Origin: an uncultured Muribaculaceae bacterium
GTDB taxonomy: Bacteria; Bacteroidota; Bacteroidia; Bacteroidales; Muribaculaceae
Assembly (NCBI GenBank): GCA_947644475.1
Contig: CANRZQ010000005.1
Span: 1 to 26,478, forward strand
DNA: 26,478 nucleotides
Direction of reading: 5' to 3'
This document shows, piece by piece, positions 1-7,798 of this stretch (position 1 is its first letter; each line of letters opens with the position of its first letter). The notes beneath the pieces were generated by a model, which was not told the origin of the DNA, ran no database searches, and saw only the letters and a list, made by a program, of their open reading frames with translations. A program made the position numbers and the translations under genes.

Positions 1-332
1 CCGACGGCCACAAATGATTGCTGCTAGACGCAGCATGGCACATAAGCATTGTCGCTATTTACCATATCCAGAAGCATGGCCACTGTGGCGTATGGATTGT
101 CGACACGTATCAATGTGGCTTTTACGGGATGCTCGGCTACAAAATCACGGCTTACGAGCACGGCGGAAGATTCAGTATCGTATATAAAGTGAGTGTATTT
201 CGGATTGGCCAGAAAAGAGATGCAGCCGGGACGGCCTTCTTCAATTTTGGCGAAATCCGACACGGCGACATTTCCGTCGCCTTCAACTTCGCCTCCTACA
301 AGTTCGGCTATTTGTTTTGCAAGAAATTCCAT
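1..332 (-). CDS. lpxD: UDP-3-O-acylglucosamine N-acyltransferase (LpxD), 5' part, interrupted by in-frame TAG
   Basis: LpxD adds the N-linked 3-hydroxyacyl chain in lipid A synthesis in the cytoplasm. From the ATG at 330-332 the protein opens with MEFLAKQIAELVGGEVEGD, then KIEEGRPGCISFLANPKYTH and ATLIRVDNPYA, the typical N-terminal uridine-binding domain of Bacteroidota LpxD. A TAG stop at 24-26 ends the frame after 102 residues, just before the left-handed beta-helix should begin. Reading on in the same frame gives QQSFVAV up to the window edge, which resembles the start of the helix domain, so this looks like a point nonsense change (for example GAG to TAG), not a frameshift. LpxD is normally about 340 residues; the rest lies outside the window. 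The family call is firm; whether the stop is real cannot be told here. Confidence 0.85.
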
Positions 333-384
333 GATGCAAGTTCTGTGAATCAATATATGGTCACAATTATTTTGCAAAGTTGGC

Positions 385-434
385 AAAAAAAATCCATATT
401 CGCGCTATATTTTTATGAAAAAGCGCGAATATGG
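385..434 (-). terminator. Intrinsic terminator after uvrA
   Basis: A perfect 12-bp inverted repeat (394-405 with 423-434, arm CCATATTCGCGC) is followed on the minus strand by eight T (A run at 385-392). The loop can pair further through TTTTT/AAAAA at 410-414 and 418-422. It lies between the uvrA stop and the lpxD start, so it should end the uvrA transcript and separate lpxD transcription. A smaller hairpin (447-453 with 461-467) lies just upstream in the same transcript. Confidence 0.75.
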
Positions 435-479
435 GCATAAATAACTGGTTTTTGGACTTAAAAAACCTTTCTAAAAAGC

Positions 480-2339
480 CTAATTGGGCATTTCAGTGCC
501 GCAATTGGCAAGGTAGCGGCGAAGGTACCGGCCTGTATGGCTCTGATCGCAGGCCGCTATCTGCTCCGGGGTGCCGGTGGCGACAATCATTCCTCCCGCA
601 TCGCCTCCCTCCGGCCCGATATCGATAACATGGTCGGCACATTTTATCACATCCATATTATGTTCTATGATGATGACTGTATGGCCATTTGATATAAGCC
701 GGTTGAATGAGTCCATAAGCACATTGATGTCATGAAAATGCAGCCCGGTGGTGGGTTCATCGAAAATGAACATGGTAGGCTGCGCCCTCTCCTGGGAAAG
801 AAAGCCCGCAAGTTTCACTCGTTGGTTCTCGCCTCCGGACAACGTCGATGACGATTGTCCCAATTTGATATACCCTAATCCGACTTGCTGCAAAGGCAAT
901 AGCCTGCGCGCCACACGATGCGCCGCGGCCTCGTCGCCTTCGGAAAAGAATTCAATTGCTTGGTCGACGGTCATGTCGAGCACATCATATATGTTTTTTC
1001 CACGATAGCGCACATCAAGCACATCAGGCTTGAACCGATGGCCGTGGCAGGCCTCACATTCTATTGTGATATCGGCCATGAATTGCATCTCAATCGTGAT
1101 GGTGCCTTCGCCCTTGCACTCCTCGCAACGGCCTCCTTCGGTATTGAACGAGAAGAATGCCGGAGTGAACCCCATCTGGCGCGATGCCTGCTGGTCGGCA
1201 AACAGCGCACGAATTTCGTCGTAAGCCTTGATATAAGTAGCCGGATTTGACCTCGACGACTTACCAATCGGATTCTGGTCGATAAATTCAACGGCCTTAA
1301 TCCGTTTTAGGTCTCCGGAAAGCGAGCGGAAAGCACCGGGAGCATCTCCCGAGCCATCGAGATGCCGGACAAGAGCCTTATATAGCACATCGCGCACGAG
1401 GGTCGACTTGCCCGAACCACTGACACCTGTCACAACCGTCATCACGCCCAGCGGAAAACGCACGTCGACATTTTTAAGATTGTGCTCGCGCACGCCTTCG
1501 AGCGAAATAAACGAACTCCATTTGCGGCGTTTCGACGGCAGACGTATGGCAAGTTGATGCCGCAGATACTTTAAAGTATATGACTTATCCGCGACAGCGT
1601 CGTCGGTGATTTTCCCCTGGAATACGATCTCGCCTCCAAGACGCCCGGCATCGGGCCCGACGTCGATAATCATGTCTGCGGCACGCATTATATCTTCGTC
1701 ATGCTCTACCACAACAACAGTGTTGCCAAGTTGTTGCAGCGACCGGAGCACCGATATAAGTCTGTCGGTGTCGCGCTGGTGAAGCCCGATTGATGGCTCG
1801 TCGAGCACATAGAGCGACCCTACAAGGCTCGACCCGAGCGATGTGGCCAGATTGATGCGCTGCGACTCTCCGCCCGACAGGCTGTTCGACATGCGGTCGA
1901 GAGTCAGATACCCCAGCCCGACACGCACAAGAAAATCCAGACGGCTGTTTATCTCGCTGAGCAAACGTGACGCAATTTCTTTTTCGGCACCTTCGAGGTC
2001 GAGCGACAAGAACCAGTTTTTTGCATCGGCAACAGACATGGCCGTGACATCGCTTATTGATTTTCCTGCAATACGGACATATTCGGCCTCGGCCCGCAAA
2101 CGGCGCCCATGGCACGAAGGACATTCGCTTTTGCCACGGAAACGTGCGATGAACACGCGTATCTGCATCTTGGCCTGCTCCTTTCTCAATTCTTCGAAGA
2201 ATCCGTCGATTCCCAGCCATTCTCCCTCCCCTTTCCAAAGGAAGCGGCGTTGATCGTCGGAAAGATCGGCATAAGGCTTATGGATAGGGAATGAGTATTT
2301 TGAAGCCAAGCGCACAAAACGCTGCTTCCAAAGGCCCAT
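480..2339 (-). CDS. uvrA: UvrA excision nuclease subunit A, C-terminal fragment (frameshifted gene)
   Basis: This is the last 619 residues of UvrA, the damage-recognising ABC ATPase of nucleotide excision repair. It begins in frame at MGLWKQRFV and runs through PIHKPYADL, the second CxxC pair of the first zinc module (CPSCHG), the first ABC signature LSGGESQR with Walker B LYVLDEP, the second Walker A GVSGSGKST, the CEECKGEG...CEACHGHR zinc module, the second signature LSGGENQR and FIFDEPTTGLHFHD. It ends with TAG at 480-482 where UvrA proteins normally end. It is the same gene as the fragment just upstream; the reading frame slips by one base near 2339-2341. Joined, the two parts give about 937 residues, the normal UvrA length. 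The ATG at 2337-2339 is only the first in-frame Met, not a natural start. Confidence 0.93.
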   Translation of the reverse strand: MGLWKQRFVRLASKYSFPIHKPYADLSDDQRRFLWKGEGEWLGIDGFFEELRKEQAKMQIRVFIARFRGKSECPSCHGRRLRAEAEYVRIAGKSISDVTAMSVADAKNWFLSLDLEGAEKEIASRLLSEINSRLDFLVRVGLGYLTLDRMSNSLSGGESQRINLATSLGSSLVGSLYVLDEPSIGLHQRDTDRLISVLRSLQQLGNTVVVVEHDEDIMRAADMIIDVGPDAGRLGGEIVFQGKITDDAVADKSYTLKYLRHQLAIRLPSKRRKWSSFISLEGVREHNLKNVDVRFPLGVMTVVTGVSGSGKSTLVRDVLYKALVRHLDGSGDAPGAFRSLSGDLKRIKAVEFIDQNPIGKSSRSNPATYIKAYDEIRALFADQQASRQMGFTPAFFSFNTEGGRCEECKGEGTITIEMQFMADITIECEACHGHRFKPDVLDVRYRGKNIYDVLDMTVDQAIEFFSEGDEAAAHRVARRLLPLQQVGLGYIKLGQSSSTLSGGENQRVKLAGFLSQERAQPTMFIFDEPTTGLHFHDINVLMDSFNRLISNGHTVIIIEHNMDVIKCADHVIDIGPEGGDAGGMIVATGTPEQIAACDQSHTGRYLRRYLANCGTEMPN

Positions 2340-3292
2340 TTCGGCCCGCGCCACGGCACAATGGCATCGTCGTAAACAGACAGCGCAGGATTAGGCACCA
2401 CCAACGCTTCATCTATCCCCAGCACCTTTCCGAAGCCTTCGCACACGGGACATGCACCATACGGGTTATTGAAGTTGAACAACTGGTCGGACGGTTCCAT
2501 AAATGAAATGCCGTCGGCCTCGAAACGGGTGGAGAATTCCGAGCGGGCCAAAGAACCGTCGGCACTCCATACAAGCAGCGCACATTCATCGTGCCCCTCA
2601 AAAAATGCAGTCTCAACCGATTCTGTCAAACGGGCAATCTCATCACGTTCGTGGCTCACAGATGTGCGGTCGACAAGGAGGTCGTAGCCATGCGCGTCGG
2701 CAGGGATCTTTTCATCGGACAGCATATCATCTATGGCTACAAATTCGCCATTGAAGACCATGCGCGTATATCCCTCCTTGGCATAAATATCGAGTTGCTG
2801 GGCAAAAGTACGGCCGGCAGGCAACACAACGGGCGCTACAATGGCCACACGTGTGCCGTCAGGATGCTCCAATACGGAATTCACAACATCTTCCACGCTG
2901 TGCTTTCGCACCTCAATGCCGCTCACCGGCGAAATCGTATGCCCGATACGGGCAAAAAGGAGCCGGAGGTAATCGTATATTTCAGTAGACGTGCCAACGG
3001 TGGAACGCGGATTGCGGGTGTTTACTTTCTGCTCTATCGCTATGGCCGGAGGCAATCCCTTTATCCAGTCACATTCGGGCTTGTTGAGACGGCCGAGAAA
3101 CTGACGTGCATATGCCGACAGGCTCTCCACGTATCGCCTCTGCCCCTCGGCATAGAGCGTGTCGAATGCCAGCGACGACTTGCCGGAGCCGGACAAACCG
3201 GTGATGACGATGAAACGGTTGCGGGGCAGTTCAACATCGATATTTTTCAGGTTGTTGACCCTCGCGCCCTTTATAACTATATTATCTGCCAT
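2186..3292 (-). CDS. uvrA: UvrA excision nuclease subunit A, N-terminal fragment (frameshifted gene)
   Basis: The start ATG at 3290-3292 gives MADNIVIKGARVNNLKNI, the standard UvrA opening, then Walker A GLSGSGKSS (Lys38), RRYVESLSAYARQFLG, and the first CxxC of the zinc module (CPVCEGFG). Homology stops at residue 318 in VPWRGPK; the remaining roughly 50 residues to the stop at 2186 are out of frame and unlike UvrA. Adding one A to the AAA codon (plus-strand TTT at 2339-2341) restores PKMGLWKQR and the downstream frame. The break falls between the two halves of a zinc module, so a protein made from this fragment alone would lack both ABC signatures and the second ATPase. It lies 72 bp after smpB on the same strand and may be co-transcribed. 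Confidence 0.93.
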   Translation of the reverse strand: MADNIVIKGARVNNLKNIDVELPRNRFIVITGLSGSGKSSLAFDTLYAEGQRRYVESLSAYARQFLGRLNKPECDWIKGLPPAIAIEQKVNTRNPRSTVGTSTEIYDYLRLLFARIGHTISPVSGIEVRKHSVEDVVNSVLEHPDGTRVAIVAPVVLPAGRTFAQQLDIYAKEGYTRMVFNGEFVAIDDMLSDEKIPADAHGYDLLVDRTSVSHERDEIARLTESVETAFFEGHDECALLVWSADGSLARSEFSTRFEADGISFMEPSDQLFNFNNPYGACPVCEGFGKVLGIDEALVVPNPALSVYDDAIVPWRGPKWAFGSSVLCAWLQNTHSLSISLMPIFPTINAASFGKGRENGWESTDSSKN

Positions 3293-3319
3293 AAGAACGT
3301 ACCTTGTAAAATATCATAC

Positions 3320-3340
3320 GGACGCACAAGCCGTGCGTCC
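3320..3340. repeat. Palindrome GGACGCAC-5 nt-GTGCGTCC between smpB and uvrA
   Basis: A perfect 8-bp inverted repeat with a 5-nt loop sits in the 72-bp gap between smpB and uvrA. On the minus strand the hairpin is not followed by a T run, so it is a poor intrinsic terminator. It could be a processing or attenuation hairpin or one copy of a dispersed palindromic element; no second copy is in the window. Confidence 0.5.
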
Positions 3341-3364
3341 CTACAAAACAGCGGCATACGCGGC

Positions 3365-3817
3365 CTATTTATGAAACAAGCGGGCCATAGAACGCTTGTC
3401 CTCGCGTTCCTTTATAGCCTGTCGCTTGTCGTAGTCTTTTTTGCCTTTTCCAATGCCGATTACAATCTTGGCAAGGCCTCGCTCATTGATAAATACGCGA
3501 AGAGGCACAATTGTGAATCCCGACACAGAACTCATCTTGTCAATCTTCACAATTTCCTTACGGTTGAGCAGGAGTTTGCGGTCGCGTCTGGCCGCATGGT
3601 TGTTATATGACCCGTAGAAATACTCTGCGATATACATATTCTTCACCCATACCTCGCCATTTGCGACATAGCAGAAGGAATCGACCAGGCTCGCCTTGCC
3701 TTGGCGTATAGACTTGATTTCCGTGCCGGTGAGGACAATTCCGGCAGTAAACGTCTCTATGATTTCATAATCGAATTTCGCCCTTCTGTTTTTTATGTTT
3801 ATATCTTTTGCGTCCAT
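3365..3817 (-). CDS. smpB: SsrA-binding protein SmpB
   Basis: SmpB binds tmRNA and brings it to stalled ribosomes for trans-translation. The 150-residue product has the family's usual length and landmarks: KNRRAKFDYEI, AGIVLTGTEIKSIRQGKASL, WVKNMYIAEYFYGSYNNH, RRDRKLLLNRKE, and the basic tail KKDYDKRQAIKEREDKRSMA. It ends with TAG. It lies 47 bp after the Yip1-like gene and 72 bp before uvrA, all on the minus strand, and no clear promoter was seen right before it, so it is probably transcribed from the promoter ahead of the Yip1-like gene. Start chosen at the ATG at 3815-3817. Confidence 0.97.
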   Translation of the reverse strand: MDAKDINIKNRRAKFDYEIIETFTAGIVLTGTEIKSIRQGKASLVDSFCYVANGEVWVKNMYIAEYFYGSYNNHAARRDRKLLLNRKEIVKIDKMSSVSGFTIVPLRVFINERGLAKIVIGIGKGKKDYDKRQAIKEREDKRSMARLFHK

Positions 3818-3864
3818 TTAATTTAAATGCTTTACAATTAAAAAATGTTTCCGGATGAGCCATT

Positions 3865-4416
3865 TTACAGAAAACACCCGAAAAGTTCCTGAATCAATAT
3901 CGGCGGAAGAATCAAGCCGAAAATACCTAATATGACAAAATGCCAGTTTTTGTCTTTTGACACGCCGAGATAAGCGTCTGCTTTCCAAAAAATAAGCGCG
4001 ACAAGCACAGGTGTAATATAATACAAGGCCAGCCTTTCGGGGAGCAGGTTGAACACCATCATAATAATGGCAAGGATGCTGAGCGTATATGAAATCACAG
4101 CCTCTGATTTCACCATGCTGAACTCGGTGTCGAGCATGCCGGGCAAGAGAGCCACGAAAACCTCCCCGGCAATAAAATAAGTGACTAACAATGATGCAAA
4201 AACCCCAACCGACTTAATTAACGCCAACGCGAAACTTGCATCGGCAGAATGGAATAATTCTGCAAAAACAGTCATTGCCGTCAAACCGAACAGGCAGAAC
4301 ATATACTGCCTTAAAGCCATTTCACGGTCGACAGCCGAACCGGACACATCCTCCCATCCGCTTCCCGGCGAAAGGATAAGTTGTATAATATTGGTAATGT
4401 AAACGAGTACTTTCAT
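3865..4416 (-). CDS. Yip1-like integral membrane protein
   Basis: The 183-residue product begins MKVLVYITNIIQLILSP and has about five hydrophobic helices, with a conserved-looking SPGSGWEDVSG after the first segment and KADAYLGVSKDKNW before the last. The pattern (a short amphipathic start, a tryptophan-containing loop, then five membrane segments) fits the small Yip1-like proteins found in Bacteroidota; their function is unknown. The ATG at 4416 was chosen because an upstream in-frame TTG lies inside the -7 promoter element. It probably leads a smpB-uvrA operon; no functional link to those genes is implied. Confidence 0.6.
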   Translation of the reverse strand: MKVLVYITNIIQLILSPGSGWEDVSGSAVDREMALRQYMFCLFGLTAMTVFAELFHSADASFALALIKSVGVFASLLVTYFIAGEVFVALLPGMLDTEFSMVKSEAVISYTLSILAIIMMVFNLLPERLALYYITPVLVALIFWKADAYLGVSKDKNWHFVILGIFGLILPPILIQELFGCFL

Positions 4417-4434
4417 TTTAGGAGAAATTGGATA

Positions 4435-4466
4435 CAAAGGTACTAAATTATAGTATAATTGACAAA
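4435..4466 (-). promoter_or_regulatory. Bacteroidota-type promoter for the Yip1-like/smpB/uvrA operon
   Basis: On the minus strand TTTG (4463-4466), 20 nt, then TACCTTTG (4435-4442) matches the -33/-7 consensus of the primary sigma factor of Bacteroidota exactly. Transcription would start about 4430, giving a leader of some 14 nt before the ATG at 4416. Confidence 0.75.
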
Positions 4467-4482
4467 AAAATTTCTCCGGTGG

Positions 4483-4513
4483 ATTGAAAATCCAATTTAA
4501 AGTGTTAATTTTG
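4483..4513 (+). promoter_or_regulatory. Bacteroidota-type promoter for the DUF5606 gene
   Basis: ATTG (4483-4486), 19 nt, then TAATTTTG (4506-4513) fits the -33/-7 pattern. The start would be near 4518, about 20 nt before the ATG at 4540. It is back to back with the minus-strand promoter 17 bp away, so polymerase binding at the two may compete. Confidence 0.7.
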
Positions 4514-4539
4514 CGGTCGCTAAATCAAAATAATTGAAT

Positions 4540-4965
4540 ATGCTCAAGAAAATACTTGCAATAACAGGCAAACCCGGTCTTTTCCGCCTTATCAGCAACG
4601 GAAAGAACATGCTTATTATCGAATCGCTTGTCACCGGCAAACGTCAACCTGCATATGCCCGCGACAAAGTAATGTCACTCGGCGACATCTCAATCTACAC
4701 CACCGAAGGCGACGTGCCCCTTCCCGAGGTGCTCGAATCGGTATCGAAAAAAGCCGAAGGCAAGCCTGTCGACATCAAAGCGTTCCCTTACGATGAAGAC
4801 ATCCGCGCCTATTTCGAGGAAATACTTCCTGCATTTGATAAGGATCGCGTATATACCTCCGACATAAAGAAACTTCTGTCATGGTACAACATCCTCATCG
4901 GTGCCGGAATAACCGAGTTTGTCGCTCCGGCAGAAGAAACCGCCGCAGAAGAAACCGCTGAATAA
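4540..4965 (+). CDS. DUF5606 family protein
   Basis: The 141-residue product opens MLKKILAITGKPGLFRLISN and continues GKNMLIIESLVTG, YARDKVMSLGDISIYT, VPLPEVLESVSKK and VYTSDIKKLLSWYNILIGAG, which I recognise as the DUF5606 family, a short cytoplasmic protein nearly confined to Bacteroidota. Its N-terminal half looks like a small beta-barrel, the C-terminal half is helical, and the tail is acidic and alanine-rich (AEETAAEETAE). The function is unknown. The ATG at 4540 is preferred to the TTG six bases upstream because family members begin at MLKK. It has its own promoter and a terminator, so it is a single-gene unit. Confidence 0.85.
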   Translation: MLKKILAITGKPGLFRLISNGKNMLIIESLVTGKRQPAYARDKVMSLGDISIYTTEGDVPLPEVLESVSKKAEGKPVDIKAFPYDEDIRAYFEEILPAFDKDRVYTSDIKKLLSWYNILIGAGITEFVAPAEETAAEETAE

Positions 4966-4989
4966 AATATATTTGCACGGCATACAGCC

Positions 4990-5025
4990 AAAGGCGTCAG
5001 CATCCATCGGGAAGTTGACGCCTTT
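4990..5025. terminator. Bidirectional intrinsic terminator
   Basis: A perfect 10-bp inverted repeat (AAAGGCGTCA 4990-4999 with TGACGCCTTT 5016-5025) with a 16-nt loop. Each strand ends the stem in TTT. It sits 24 bp after the DUF5606 stop and 8 bp after the stop of the minus-strand 75-residue gene, so it serves both. Confidence 0.75.
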
Positions 5026-5033
5026 ATTGCATA

Positions 5034-5261
5034 TCATGCAGAGAGGGCATAGGTATATCGCCGAGTCCAGCCCTGTGAAAAGTTGCGGACATTCACCTCT
5101 ATGAATCTCACCAATGGATTGCATATCGATTGCTCGATGCGGCTGTTTATCTCACGAAGCGACTCAATGCCTTGTATCCTAAGATGCATGAGTTCTTTGC
5201 CAAGAATGGTGACGCGGGCGAATATTATATCTTCTTTTACTATTTTCTTTGTTGCTGTCAT
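5034..5261 (-). CDS. Small uncharacterised protein, 75 residues
   Basis: From the ATG at 5259-5261 the frame encodes MTATKKIVKEDIIFARVTIL, then GKELMHLRIQGIESLREINS and VRFIEVNVRNFSQGWTRRYT. It has no signal peptide or membrane segment; a beta-strand/helix/beta-strand arrangement is suggested by the alternating hydrophobic stretches around a central helix. I do not recognise a named family. That it is a real gene is supported by a TAATTTTG element 27 bp upstream and by the terminator just past its stop. Nothing in the surroundings says what it does. Confidence 0.65.
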   Translation of the reverse strand: MTATKKIVKEDIIFARVTILGKELMHLRIQGIESLREINSRIEQSICNPLVRFIEVNVRNFSQGWTRRYTYALSA

Positions 5262-5288
5262 AATATTGAGTATTTGATTGTTATGACA

Positions 5289-5296
5289 CAAAATTA
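5289..5296 (-). promoter_or_regulatory. -7 element for the 75-residue gene
   Basis: TAATTTTG on the minus strand, 27 nt before the ATG at 5261, matches TAnnTTTG exactly. No good -33 TTTG is seen at the usual spacing, so this rests on one element and its position. Confidence 0.5.
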
Positions 5297-5422
5297 CGAC
5301 CGCCACAGGGCATCATATTTGCCCATAAACGTTAATTAATGTTATTTCAAGCCTATAATTCCCGCTATTGCAGCATTTTTAGGCGCATTAATTACTAAAT
5401 TTACGGTATAAAAATCTCAACC

Positions 5423-6565
5423 ATGAATAAAACAATTATCCTTACGTTGTTTGCCATAGCATTTACTGCCATGTGCGGATGCAGGCAGAATAACGTTGGC
5501 ACCCATGCGCAAAACGCGGCCAACGATACCATAACACTCTCAAATCCGCTGCCTGTGAAGTTTGGTGACCCTTTTATCCTCGCGGCATCAGACGGTAAAT
5601 TTTACCTTTACGGCACTTCCCTGCCCGACGGCTTTGAGGCATATGTGTCAGACAACCTTGCCGACTGGAAAAATTGCGGACAAGTATATAAGGGCGGTGC
5701 CGACGGGCAGTGGAACAAGGACTGCTTCTGGGCCCCGGAAGTATACGAGCGCAACGGAAAATACTACATGTTTTACAGCGCGAACAGCCGTAACAATCCC
5801 AACAACGAGGAAGAGAATTTCATGATAGGAGTGGCCGTGGCCGATAAACCGTCAGGGCCATTCACCGACCTTTACAACCGTCCATTATTTGAATCGCCCT
5901 ACCCTGTGATTGACGCCAATGTGCTTTTTGATGATTCAGGGAAAAACTACATATATTTCTCACGTTGCTGCTATAAGCATCCGGTGGAAAGCGAGATAGC
6001 CGACAAGGCCCGCTCTGAGGGATTCTGTAATGAAGTGGAAGAAAGCTGGGTTTACGGCGCGGAACTTAAAGATGATTTTTCCGGTCTCGCGTCCGAACCG
6101 GTGCTCCTGCTTGCTCCTCCGTCGAGACTTGACGACATACAGGCAGAATGGGAAAGCCGGTCGGTGACATCCCGGGAGATAAACCGGCGATGGACCGAAG
6201 GCTCATACATTTTCAAGAGCGGCGATACATATTACATAATGTATTCGGGCAACTATTACGGTGGGGGCAACTATGCCGTAGGTTACGCCACAGCAAAGAA
6301 TCCTCTCGGACCATTTACCAAGGCGGACAACAACCCGATATTGCAGGAAAACGTCTCAAAAGGAGGCTCTGTGATTGGAACAGGTCATAACATGGTGTTT
6401 TCAAATCCTGCCGACGGACAACTATACACGGTTTATCACGGACGCATGTCAGACAATCCGTCCGACAGGGTTGTTTTCATCGATAAAGTGAATGTAGACA
6501 CCCTCTCCCATCGCCTGTCGATAAACGGCCCGACTACCGCACCGCAATCCATCGCCATAAAATAG
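5423..6565 (+). CDS. Glycoside hydrolase family 43 lipoprotein
   Basis: A 380-residue predicted outer-membrane lipoprotein: hydrophobic signal MNKTIILTLFAIAFTAM then a lipobox cysteine (Cys20 in MCGC). The rest is a five-bladed GH43 propeller, a family of beta-xylosidases, alpha-L-arabinofuranosidases and arabinanases. The catalytic set is present: Asp49 in GDPFIL (base), Asp164 in VIDANVLFD (pKa modulator) and Glu259 in TEGSYIF (acid). WAPEVYERNGKYYMFYSA (103-120) and the GTGHNM histidine (His322), which in relatives sits near the metal or ion site, are also there. Substrate cannot be read from sequence; arabinan or xylan oligosaccharides are likely. It stands alone without SusC/SusD neighbours, so it is not in a polysaccharide utilisation locus here. 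No strong promoter was found upstream. It ends with TAG, 7 bp from the convergent acyltransferase gene. Confidence 0.88.
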   Translation: MNKTIILTLFAIAFTAMCGCRQNNVGTHAQNAANDTITLSNPLPVKFGDPFILAASDGKFYLYGTSLPDGFEAYVSDNLADWKNCGQVYKGGADGQWNKDCFWAPEVYERNGKYYMFYSANSRNNPNNEEENFMIGVAVADKPSGPFTDLYNRPLFESPYPVIDANVLFDDSGKNYIYFSRCCYKHPVESEIADKARSEGFCNEVEESWVYGAELKDDFSGLASEPVLLLAPPSRLDDIQAEWESRSVTSREINRRWTEGSYIFKSGDTYYIMYSGNYYGGGNYAVGYATAKNPLGPFTKADNNPILQENVSKGGSVIGTGHNMVFSNPADGQLYTVYHGRMSDNPSDRVVFIDKVNVDTLSHRLSINGPTTAPQSIAIK

Positions 6566-6572
6566 AAAGCAA

Positions 6573-7715
6573 TCATCGTCTACCGATTTTGCCCCTGCGA
6601 GAAAGCCATTCACGCAGGGGTTTGTCATAATACCTGAGCAACAGCCAGGCGAGAAGGATATTGGCAGCGACAAGCAATAATGCCACCGGCCATGCACCGC
6701 CCCACGTAATGCCGTTGCCCCATACCCATGCGTAAAACAGATACATCGACGGATAATGCACCGCATACAGCGGATATGACAGGTCGCCGGAAAGATTGCA
6801 CGCCGAAGTTGAAAAGCGGTCGGTTGTCTCTCCGGAGGCAGCAACCCAGACCAACAGGGGAAATATGACAACCACACATATTGTCTCGTATATGCCATTG
6901 AGCCAAGGACAGTGGCCATAATCGACGTATGGCATTGAAAGAAGGATCACAATTATGGCCGCCGACCACCAGAAAGCACCCTTGACCTTAATCGGAGGAA
7001 GACGGTGGAAAATCCGGGCCATAAGAAAACCGGCAGAGAAACAAAACAACATGCAGATTACACCACCCCAGGGTGTGACGCCCGACAATGACCATCCAAC
7101 ACCAAGATGATAATACCCCGAAACATTCCCTATTGCAAAACAGCCCACACCCACTGCGGCCAATGTCGTGAACCAGGCAAGCACACGCGTCGACATCCGG
7201 CGTATCGCCAGACAATAGACCACAGACCCGAGATACTCGAAAAACAGCGACCAAAGAGGGCCATCGACCGGAAACATTTCTGCATTCCCGCGTATTTCAA
7301 GAGGTGAGCCGGCCCATGCCGGAATCATAAAGAATGTGGTTATAACCGCCAATACGACCCATATCGGGGCTACATGCTCGCCGCTCCATGTGACCGAGCC
7401 TTGCATAAAATATGCCGCGACACCCAAAACGACACCTGCCGCCACCATTGGCTGCAAGCGGATGACACGCCTGCTCAGAAAACCGGCAATACTCATCCTG
7501 TTCCATCTGTCGTCATAGGAATATCCAAGGACAAAACCTGATAGGATAAAGAAAAACTGCACGGCAAGGTATCCGTGATTTACAAGCCACAAATCGGCCG
7601 GTGAAGTGCAGAACCCTTCTCCCAGATGGTAAATCACAACCATAATGGCAGCCACCCCACGAAGTCCATCGATGAGGTGATAATGAGGCTTGGAATGAGG
7701 CAACGGGTCGTTCAT
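6573..7715 (-). CDS. Acyltransferase family 3 (OafA/YrhL-like) membrane protein
   Basis: A 380-residue multi-pass membrane protein that should transfer acetyl or another acyl group to a cell-surface sugar or lipid. The start HLIDGLRGVAAIMVVIYHL carries the family's Arg-x10-His signature (Arg19, His30), followed by FFILSGFVLGYSYDDRW and SRRVIRLQP. About ten hydrophobic helices follow, with LWSLFFEYLGSVVYC and LSYPLYAVHYPSMYLFY near the usual places, and a short basic tail LREWLSRRGKIGRR. The acceptor is unknown. It follows the aquaporin on the same strand but a terminator lies between, so it may be transcribed separately; only a poor -7 match (TTAATTTG, near 7730) is seen. It converges with the GH43 gene; no functional link is shown. 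Confidence 0.88.
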   Translation of the reverse strand: MNDPLPHSKPHYHLIDGLRGVAAIMVVIYHLGEGFCTSPADLWLVNHGYLAVQFFFILSGFVLGYSYDDRWNRMSIAGFLSRRVIRLQPMVAAGVVLGVAAYFMQGSVTWSGEHVAPIWVVLAVITTFFMIPAWAGSPLEIRGNAEMFPVDGPLWSLFFEYLGSVVYCLAIRRMSTRVLAWFTTLAAVGVGCFAIGNVSGYYHLGVGWSLSGVTPWGGVICMLFCFSAGFLMARIFHRLPPIKVKGAFWWSAAIIVILLSMPYVDYGHCPWLNGIYETICVVVIFPLLVWVAASGETTDRFSTSACNLSGDLSYPLYAVHYPSMYLFYAWVWGNGITWGGAWPVALLLVAANILLAWLLLRYYDKPLREWLSRRGKIGRR

Positions 7716-7737
7716 AGGAAGTCTGCAAATTAAAGAT

Positions 7738-7770
7738 GGGGAGCCGCCTTCGTCGTGAAGACGGCTCCCC
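7738..7770 (-). terminator. Intrinsic terminator after the aquaporin gene
   Basis: GGGGAGCCG (7738-7746) pairs perfectly with CGGCTCCCC (7762-7770), and the inner CTTC/GAAG can extend the stem past one mismatch. On the minus strand it is followed by ATCTTTAATTT. It lies 29 bp past the aquaporin stop and 23 bp before the acyltransferase start. Confidence 0.7.
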
Positions 7771-7798
7771 GGTTGATTATTTAGTGTTAGAAGAACTC

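Noticed and set aside
2591..3610. A 339-codon plus-strand open frame opposite uvrA and smpB
   Set aside because: It spans two well-supported minus-strand genes, has no recognisable domain and no promoter.
5262..5422. A promoter for the GH43 gene near TAAATTTA at 5396-5403
   Set aside because: The final G of TAnnTTTG is missing and no TTTG lies at the right distance.
6592..6620. Hairpin CCCCTGCG/CGCAGGGG as a terminator for the GH43 gene
   Set aside because: It lies in the coding end of the acyltransferase and has only a short T stretch on one side; kept as unproven.
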